From Candidatus Woesearchaeota archaeon (GTDB taxonomy: Archaea; Nanobdellota; Nanobdellia; Woesearchaeales; UBA525): a stretch of 5,779 nucleotides of DNA. The notes beneath the pieces are model-generated. The model saw only the letters and a list, made by a program, of their open reading frames with translations. It was not told the DNA's origin and ran no database searches. Location of the stretch: NCBI GenBank assembly GCA_003694385.1, contig RFKA01000062.1, positions 1 through 5,779 on the forward strand. Direction: 5' to 3'. The translations under genes were made by a program, and so were the position numbers. Below are positions 1-4,408 of the stretch, one piece after another (position 1 is the first letter of the stretch; every line of letters starts with the position of its first letter).

Positions 1-807
1 GACCGAGTTCTCGAGCTGCGCTTCGAGAATAAGAACGGCGTCTTCACGCTCGTGCTCGAGTTCCTCCCGCCCGGGAACGCCCTCTTGCTCAATAACGCGG
101 GGAAAATCATCAATCTCCTCGAGCCAAAACGACTTAGTGCGCGCACGCTACGCGGCGGCGCACTCTATGAACCCCCTCCTGCACAGTTTAATACTCGTGA
201 CGCGTCCGAGGAGGAGATCGTGCAGCAGCTCTCGCTGAGCACGAAGAATCTTGTTCGCTCCCTCGCGACGAAGCTCGGCCTTGGTGGTGAGTACGCAGAG
301 GAATGTTGTGCGCGCAATGGCTTCCCGAAGGATGCCGAACGCCTCTCCCCGCAAGAGCTGCGCGCCGTTGCCGTTGGCGTGCGGGAACTCTTCACCATCA
401 CTCCCGACGCCTGTGCAAGCGATGCAGAAGCCACGCCATTCCCCTTCGTGTCGAAAGAGCTCCCCGAGAAGCATCCTTCCTTCTCCCATGCCATTGAGCA
501 TGTCGTGACACTCGGTGAGGACCGAGAGGAGGAGGCGGTCGTCGAGCGGGTGGCGGCTGCGCGGCGATCGAAAGCGGCAGAGGTCATCGCGCAGCAACGA
601 GCTGCGCTTACCGCCCTCAATCGCTCAGCGGAGGAGAATCAGCGCAAGGGGGAGCTCCTCTATGAGCACTATCAAGCCGTTGAGTCCTTACTCAATGAGA
701 TCAACGAGTTACGGAAGCATCACGACTGGAAAACCATTAAGGAACGACTCAAGGGGCGAGCGCAGATTGACGAAGCAAAGGGGTGTGTGACAATAGATTT
801 GGAGTGA
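1..807 (+). CDS. NFACT family protein (RqcH/Rqc2-like), 5' partial, lacking the C-terminal NFACT-R domain
   Basis: The reading frame is open from the first base, so the true start lies outside the window; the GTG at 52 is internal. The 268 visible residues match the later part of archaeal NFACT proteins, the RqcH/Rqc2 family that binds stalled large ribosomal subunits and, in characterised bacteria, recruits alanyl-tRNA to add C-terminal alanine tails. Visible parts: the end of NFACT-N (about 1-65, with the family-typical ELRFEN, GNALLLNNAGKI and YEPPP stretches), a helix-hairpin-helix-like region (about 68-130), then a charged coiled coil (about 175-250) containing the hallmark GELLYEHYQAVESLLNEI at 217-234. 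After a short strand-like tail (CVTIDLE) the frame ends in TGA, where full-length homologues continue into the RNA-binding NFACT-R domain. No remnant of that domain follows, because the methyltransferase gene starts at once. Family assignment is strong; whether the shortened protein still works in ribosome rescue is inference. Confidence 0.9.
   Translation, partial: DRVLELRFENKNGVFTLVLEFLPPGNALLLNNAGKIINLLEPKRLSARTLRGGALYEPPPAQFNTRDASEEEIVQQLSLSTKNLVRSLATKLGLGGEYAEECCARNGFPKDAERLSPQELRAVAVGVRELFTITPDACASDAEATPFPFVSKELPEKHPSFSHAIEHVVTLGEDREEEAVVERVAAARRSKAAEVIAQQRAALTALNRSAEENQRKGELLYEHYQAVESLLNEINELRKHHDWKTIKERLKGRAQIDEAKGCVTIDLE
801..804 (+). promoter_or_regulatory. Ribosome binding site of the methyltransferase gene
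   Basis: GGAG lies six bases before the ATG at 811 and directly abuts the TGA stop of the upstream NFACT gene (805-807). It fixes the ATG as the start and suggests translational coupling between the two genes. Confidence 0.75.
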
Positions 808-810
808 CGC

Positions 811-1683
811 ATGGAGTTTATAGATCGTTACCGAACGCTGGCAGAGGATTTCACGACCGACGTAGTTATTCGTCCAGCGCTGCGCGTGAACTCACTCAGG
901 GACGCTGCCGTACAAGACCGGCTCCAGAAGCGGGGCGTGAGGTTGGAGAAGGTTCCTTATCTCACCCACGGGTACTTCTACGAGGCGGGTTTCAGCCTCG
1001 GCGCGACGCCAGAATACCTCCTTGGTCTTTACTACCTCCAAGGCCCGCTGAGTCAGCTCGTTTCTGAACTCCTCGCGCCCAAGCCCGGAGAGACAATACT
1101 CGACATGGCCGCCGCGCCCGGGAGCAAGACGACACACCTCGCGCAGCTTATGCGGAATGAGGGGGTGATTTTCGCTCTCGATAGTAACGCCGCGCGTCTC
1201 GAGGCGCTGCAGAATAATTGTGAGCGTCTCGGCGTGCGGAATGTTCTTGCGTTCAAGAAAGACGCGCGCTTTGTCGCTGACTTCGACATGACGTTCGACC
1301 GTGTTCTGCTCGACGCGCCATGCTCTGGTAACTTCTGTGCCGAGGATGGTTGGTTTGCGAAACGTCGCCTCGCGGATGTCAATGCGAACGCTCGTTTACA
1401 GCGGGCGCTGTTGCGTGCCGCGTGTACAGTCGTGAAAACTGGCGGCCGCGTCCTCTACAGCACTTGTTCTCTTGAGCCTGAAGAGGATGAGTGCGTTATT
1501 GACTGGGTTCTCCGTCGTCAACCAGAGATGCGACTCGAACCTCTCGCCGTGCCGCTGGGCGACCCTGGTATCACGGCCTGGGGTGGGAAGCAACTCCACG
1601 AGTCGATCAGGCACGCGCGTCGTTTTTGGCCGCATCGCACCGGTGCAGAAGGTTTTTTCATCGCGCTCCTCTCTAAGCGCTAG
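811..1683 (+). CDS. NOL1/NOP2/Sun family RNA cytosine-C5 methyltransferase (archaeal Trm4/NSUN-like)
   Basis: A complete 290-residue SAM-dependent enzyme expected to form 5-methylcytosine in RNA. The N-terminal 1-80 holds the small RNA-binding part with the family's RVNSLR sequence (25-30) and the LYYLQG segment (73-78). The Rossmann methyltransferase core follows. Motif I is LDMAAAPGSKTTHLAQ (97-112), the SAM-binding signature of this family. The acidic end of motif II is ALD (122-124). Motif IV is LDAPCSG (167-173) with Cys171, and motif VI is YSTCSLEPEE (216-225) with Cys219. By family knowledge the motif VI cysteine attacks C6 of the target cytosine and the motif IV cysteine aids product release; both are present. 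There is no PUA domain. The length suits archaeal Trm4-like enzymes (tRNA C48/C49), but an rRNA or other tRNA position cannot be excluded. The gene starts three bases after the NFACT stop, so it is almost certainly co-transcribed with it. Confidence 0.96.
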   Translation: MEFIDRYRTLAEDFTTDVVIRPALRVNSLRDAAVQDRLQKRGVRLEKVPYLTHGYFYEAGFSLGATPEYLLGLYYLQGPLSQLVSELLAPKPGETILDMAAAPGSKTTHLAQLMRNEGVIFALDSNAARLEALQNNCERLGVRNVLAFKKDARFVADFDMTFDRVLLDAPCSGNFCAEDGWFAKRRLADVNANARLQRALLRAACTVVKTGGRVLYSTCSLEPEEDECVIDWVLRRQPEMRLEPLAVPLGDPGITAWGGKQLHESIRHARRFWPHRTGAEGFFIALLSKR

Positions 1684-1752
1684 CGGACACCCTGTTTCCA
1701 CGTTGGTTTATGGAATCATACTTCAGGGAGCCAAGGATCCATAATTAATTAC

Positions 1753-1760
1753 TTTATAGA
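1753..1760 (+). promoter_or_regulatory. Putative archaeal TATA box for the small gene and transporter
   Basis: TTTATAGA lies inside the most AT-rich stretch of the window (about 1738-1770), just after the preceding operon ends. If it is the TATA element, transcription would start near 1780 and leave a leader of roughly 85-90 bases before the ATG at 1868. The match is imperfect and no start site has been measured, so this is a moderate-confidence inference. Apart from this promoter I see no gene or RNA that I can support in the spacer 1684-1867. Confidence 0.5.
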
Positions 1761-1856
1761 AAATAATATGTTCCGTGATTCTCCCGTCCAGGAAGAGAAA
1801 CAATCCGGAGAACAGCACGACAAACATTTCAAGACCCGTGCTCACCGCTTCGAGAG

Positions 1857-1865
1857 AGGTGATCC
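1857..1865 (+). promoter_or_regulatory. Strong Shine-Dalgarno site that sets the start of the 69-residue gene
   Basis: AGGTGATCC is a nine-base perfect complement to the conserved GGAUCACCU of the archaeal 16S rRNA 3' tail. It ends two bases before the ATG at 1868. This decides for that ATG over the in-frame GTG at 1775, which would add 31 residues and has no such site. Confidence 0.8.
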
Positions 1866-1867
1866 TA

Positions 1868-2077
1868 ATGGGTCTGACTGACAAACGAGAGGAACTCTTG
1901 AAACAGCTTCCCATTATCCAGACTGAGGTGCGGCGTAGCAAGGATGGCAAATACCTCATCCACAGGACGACAATAACGCACATCAAGCCAATGAGTTACT
2001 ACAAAGCAATCCTCGACAACACCGTCACGGTCGAAGAGGAGAGCATCAAAGACCTGCAAACGGCGCTTGAGGCATAA
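1868..2077 (+). CDS. Small conserved-looking protein of unknown function (69 aa)
   Basis: I do not recognise a characterised family. The product is 69 residues, soluble and charged, with no signal peptide, membrane helix or cysteine pair. It opens with a short basic/acidic helix (about 1-14, TDKREELLKQL). A central stretch follows (about 17-52) that reads as a beta-rich core: VRRSKDGKYLIHRTTITHIK, then SYYKAIL and a TVTV strand. It ends in a likely acidic helix (about 53-69). Sequences resembling the KDGKY..HRTTI.H segment occur, to my recollection, as hypothetical proteins in uncultured archaea; this could not be checked here. The gene has the best ribosome binding site in the window and its own likely promoter, which argues that it is genuinely expressed. 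It lies 31 bases upstream of the transporter in the same orientation and probably shares its transcript. The function is unknown; a small regulatory or nucleic-acid-binding role is only a guess. Confidence 0.75.
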   Translation: MGLTDKREELLKQLPIIQTEVRRSKDGKYLIHRTTITHIKPMSYYKAILDNTVTVEEESIKDLQTALEA

Positions 2078-2108
2078 ACTTCTAAAACCCCTTTCCGCTA
2101 GGCGCAGC

Positions 2109-2963
2109 ATGTACTGGGCTGCCTTTGCATTCGGGTCTGCATTCACGCACGCAACGCTCTACGCGCTCACGAAGTACTACTTGAAGCACGTCCCGCGCTA
2201 CTTCTTTCTTGGCGTGAGCTACCTTTTTGGAGCCATCGCTCTCCTCGCTGCCAACCTCATCGTCGGGCTCCCCGTTATTCAGCCAGGCTTTATCAGCGTA
2301 GTCGCTGTGACGACGTCACTCAACATAGTGGCAGCGATGCTCTATACGCGCGCACTCGAGCAAAGCGATATCAGCCTCGCCTTTCCCATGCTGGCCTTTA
2401 CGCCCGCATTCCTCTTGCTCACAAGCCCGCTCCTACGAGGAGAGTGGCCGAGCCCACTCGGGGTTCTCGGCGTCCTCATACTCGTTCTCGGCGCATACCT
2501 TCTCGGCCTCGGAGAAACGCGAGACCCACTCAGCCCGTTCCGCAATTTCTCGAAAAACCGCGGGATGCAACAGATGCTCCTTGTTGCCTTCCTCTTCAGC
2601 ATCACATCAAATTTTGACAAAGAAGCAACACTCCACTCAAGCCCGCCCTTCACCGCACTCGTGATGTTCTCCTCCTGGGCCATAGTGTTCCTGCTCTTCC
2701 ACGTGCTGCGAGGAGAGCGAAAGGTCCCAAAGAAGCTAGCGCTACAGACGGGACTCGTGGGCCTTGTTCCCGCTGCTTCGGCAGTGCTGCAGAATGCGGC
2801 GATGCTCACCGCCATCGTTCCCTACGTCATGGCAATCAAGCGGACGAGCCTGCTCTTCAACCTCTTATACGCACGATTCCTGTTCGACGAGCAACAACTA
2901 CGGCAGCGCGGTATCGCGGCGCTCATTATGCTTGTCGGGGCAGGAATGATACTCGCGGCGTGA
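2109..2963 (+). CDS. EamA/DMT-superfamily membrane transporter (drug/metabolite transporter type)
   Basis: An integral membrane protein of 284 residues from the ATG at 2109, close to the usual size of ten-helix EamA carriers. It has two repeats. The first runs from about 1-134 and contains the typical helix-3/4 pattern YTRALEQSDISLAFPML (79-95), then a helix with a proline (TPAFLLLTSPLL, 98-109), the GEWPSPLG turn (111-118) and a glycine-rich closing helix (119-135). A charged loop (about 135-152) leads into the second repeat, which ends with a similar pattern: conserved AIKRTSLLFNLLYA, an FDEQQLRQRG turn and a final helix. Family members export or import small metabolites such as amino acids, nucleotides or sugars; the substrate cannot be read from sequence. 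An in-frame TTG at 2067 would add 14 basic residues and overlap the upstream gene. I prefer the ATG because the first helix begins right there, though its ribosome binding site (AGGCG, 2100-2104) is weak. Confidence 0.88.
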   Translation: MYWAAFAFGSAFTHATLYALTKYYLKHVPRYFFLGVSYLFGAIALLAANLIVGLPVIQPGFISVVAVTTSLNIVAAMLYTRALEQSDISLAFPMLAFTPAFLLLTSPLLRGEWPSPLGVLGVLILVLGAYLLGLGETRDPLSPFRNFSKNRGMQQMLLVAFLFSITSNFDKEATLHSSPPFTALVMFSSWAIVFLLFHVLRGERKVPKKLALQTGLVGLVPAASAVLQNAAMLTAIVPYVMAIKRTSLLFNLLYARFLFDEQQLRQRGIAALIMLVGAGMILAA

Positions 2964-2980
2964 GCATACAGTCAGCTGAG

Positions 2981-2984
2981 AAAA
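2981..2984 (-). terminator. Possible oligo-T terminator of the 5S rRNA
   Basis: Read on the minus strand, the 5S sequence is followed within a few bases by CCTTTTCTC. Archaeal polymerase often terminates at short T runs without a hairpin, so this is the natural candidate. The run is only four T residues (six pyrimidines), so the call is weak. Confidence 0.35.
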
Positions 2985-2985
2985 G

Positions 2986-3102
2986 GTTGGACAGCGATCC
3001 GCGCTTCCCGCACAGAAATGCAGTACCACGCGGAACGCGGGCGCGCTTGACTTCCGAGTTCGAAAAGGGATCGGGTAGAGCCACGCCGCTATGACCGTCC
3101 TG
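2986..3102 (-). rRNA. 5S ribosomal RNA
   Basis: This fills most of the gap between the convergent transporter and flippase genes. On the minus strand it shows the 5S landmarks in order: GGTCATAGCGGCGTGGCT, CCCGATCCC, TCGAACTCGGAAGTCAAGC, GGTACTG and GCGGGAAGCGCGGATCGC. The pairing supports a folded RNA. Helix I is GGACGG (5' end at 3100) with CUGUCC (3' end at 2989). Helix II is GGCGUG with CGCGCC. Helix III is CCGA with UCGG, a compensated change from the common CCGG/CCGG. Helix V is CCGCGU with GCGCGG. The helix I boundaries give 112 nt; the stated ends allow a few unpaired bases and are approximate. The RNA would be part of the large subunit central protuberance. No 16S or 23S lies in the window, so this is a stand-alone gene. 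It starts about 25 bases downstream of a TATA box. Confidence 0.95.
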
Positions 3103-3123
3103 GAGCCAGAAACTCGAGGGAGG

Positions 3124-3131
3124 TTTATAAA
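3124..3131 (-). promoter_or_regulatory. TATA box of the 5S rRNA gene, overlapping the flippase stop codon
   Basis: TTTATAAA is a palindrome and a near-ideal archaeal TATA box. Its centre lies about 25-28 bases upstream of the inferred 5S start near 3100-3103, the standard spacing. On the minus strand it is preceded by the purine/A-rich GAAAGA, which suits a BRE element, whereas the plus-strand side is GGGAGG-like; this points transcription toward the 5S gene. The TAA stop of the flippase gene (3127-3125) lies inside the box. Confidence 0.8.
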
Positions 3132-4408
3132 TCTTTCTTCTCTTGCGCGTAACGGCTCGCATAGAAGTAAGTCATCGCAAACTCTCCATAGCGCGCAAGG
3201 GCGCGTGCAGCTATTGCTCCGACGATCCCCCATAGAGGAACAAGAATGAAGAGTAGCCCAGTTTTGAGCAGAGATGGATACAGGCCGAGCTTAAAGAGGC
3301 CCTTTGTCCTTTTCTGGGCGATAAGAAAATCATAGAGCACACGCTGAGGATAGATGAAGAGGAAAACGAGGAAACCGAGCTGTGCATACCCAATTGAAGG
3401 CGCGTAGCTGGGGGGGAAGAGGAGCGTAATCACAAGAGGGGTAATTATCACGCCGAGGCCGTTCACGAGCAGAGATAACCCTGTAACAAGCGGGAGTTTT
3501 TTCCTGATAGCTTTGAAGAGCTTTGGTGCGTCTCGTACAGCGGAGAGCTTGGGGAGAAGGACGCGCGCGAGCGGGTCAACAACGAGCAAGTTCTGTTTCG
3601 GCAGCGTCATGGCAACAACATAGAGGGCGAGGTTATCTGCGCCCAGGAAGTAGAGGAGAATGATATTATCGATATGTGCAGTAATCGCAGGTAAGAAACC
3701 ATAGCTGGTGAGCTGGAGCGTATATTTCAGAAGTCCAGGGTCTTCTGTCGAAGACGCTATATCTTTCTGGTACTTGGCTCGCACGATAAGAAAGACAACA
3801 GCGAGGCTCACACTCTGGGATATAACGGCTGTGGAGATGATAACGAGGAGACTGTCTGTGAGGAGAAGAGCAGCAAAGATGGCGCCGTTTGTCACGAGAA
3901 GTTGACCAATGAGGTACAGCCCGCTCTTCTTGAATTCTCGCTTCGCGAGTAAGTAACTGTAGGTTGTCTGGAAACTCAAATAGAACGGGAAAAAGAGCGC
4001 TCCAATGAGAAAATATTTTGCTGAGCCATCACCATTATGCCAGAAATAGGCCGCAACCCCCACTAATGCGAGGGAGCCGAGAGTAGAAGCTATTACCCGG
4101 TATTTCACTCCCGCCAGAAACGAGCGGTCGTGACCTCTAGCAACAGATTGTACGACACTGTTATGCATGGCTGGTAGCGAGAATATCATGAGCGAGAGGA
4201 GGACACTCATGAAAAACTTGTATTGGCCAACAGCCTCTTGGGGAAGGGTCTGCGTGAGAACGATGAGCAGAAGCCCGCTCAGGAGTGCTCTGCCTCCCTG
4301 CCCTACGAACGTCCAGAACCCTCCTTTAATGAAGTATGCTGCGTCAATACCAAGTAATCTACTGAGGAATGTGTAGACGCGCTTCAACCTTCCCACCGTT
4401 CGCGCCAC
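3125..4408 (-). CDS. Wzx-like oligosaccharide/polysaccharide flippase (MOP superfamily)
   Basis: A 427-residue, highly hydrophobic protein with about twelve predicted membrane helices and short basic loops, the size and pattern of flippases that move lipid-linked glycans across the cytoplasmic membrane. The family start pattern is at 28-40 (KGGFWTFVGQGGR), followed by helices at about 41-55 and 66-90. A central segment, HIDNIILLYFLGADNLALY (245-263), is the typical helix-7/8 region of Wzx proteins (a buried Asp/Asn pair, then LGA.NLALY). A further hydrophobic pair at about 305-332 is followed by FPPSYAPS and a last set of helices to about 400. The substrate cannot be told from sequence. The GTG at 4408 overlaps the upstream amidotransferase gene by 25 bases. 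A TTG at 4387 would instead overlap its stop as TTGA and has GGTGG just upstream, giving 420 residues; this is a serious alternative. Co-transcription with the amidotransferase is very likely. Confidence 0.9.
   Translation of the reverse strand: MARTVGRLKRVYTFLSRLLGIDAAYFIKGGFWTFVGQGGRALLSGLLLIVLTQTLPQEAVGQYKFFMSVLLSLMIFSLPAMHNSVVQSVARGHDRSFLAGVKYRVIASTLGSLALVGVAAYFWHNGDGSAKYFLIGALFFPFYLSFQTTYSYLLAKREFKKSGLYLIGQLLVTNGAIFAALLLTDSLLVIISTAVISQSVSLAVVFLIVRAKYQKDIASSTEDPGLLKYTLQLTSYGFLPAITAHIDNIILLYFLGADNLALYVVAMTLPKQNLLVVDPLARVLLPKLSAVRDAPKLFKAIRKKLPLVTGLSLLVNGLGVIITPLVITLLFPPSYAPSIGYAQLGFLVFLFIYPQRVLYDFLIAQKRTKGLFKLGLYPSLLKTGLLFILVPLWGIVGAIAARALARYGEFAMTYFYASRYAQEKKDL

Noticed and set aside
148..620. 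Minus-strand frames opposite the NFACT gene
   Set aside because: The plus strand reads a clear NFACT protein; the antisense frames are rich in Arg, Ser and Cys, as expected of shadows.
1775..1867. N-terminal extension of the small protein from GTG 1775 (31 residues)
   Set aside because: The perfect Shine-Dalgarno site directly before ATG 1868 makes the shorter form far more likely, and the extension looks like non-coding sequence.
1768..1881. A 37-codon plus-strand ORF starting at an ATG within the spacer and overlapping the small gene by 14 bases; considered as a leader peptide
   Set aside because: It has no ribosome binding site, its ATG would lie upstream of the transcript start predicted from the TATA box, and its codon use shows no clear coding bias.
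2067..2108. TTG start for the EamA transporter, adding 14 residues
   Set aside because: It would overlap the small gene and has no ribosome binding site; the first membrane helix begins at the ATG at 2109. Not fully excluded.
3040..3075. GTTCGAAA motif resembling a tRNA T-loop on the plus strand
   Set aside because: No acceptor, D or anticodon arms can be drawn around it; the same bases fit loop C and helix III of the minus-strand 5S rRNA.
2898..3233. Minus-strand open frames of 111 and 78 codons (2898-3233 and 2926-3162) across the spacer
   Set aside because: They run straight through the 5S rRNA and the ends of two real genes, have no recognisable product, and their residues simply translate 5S helices.
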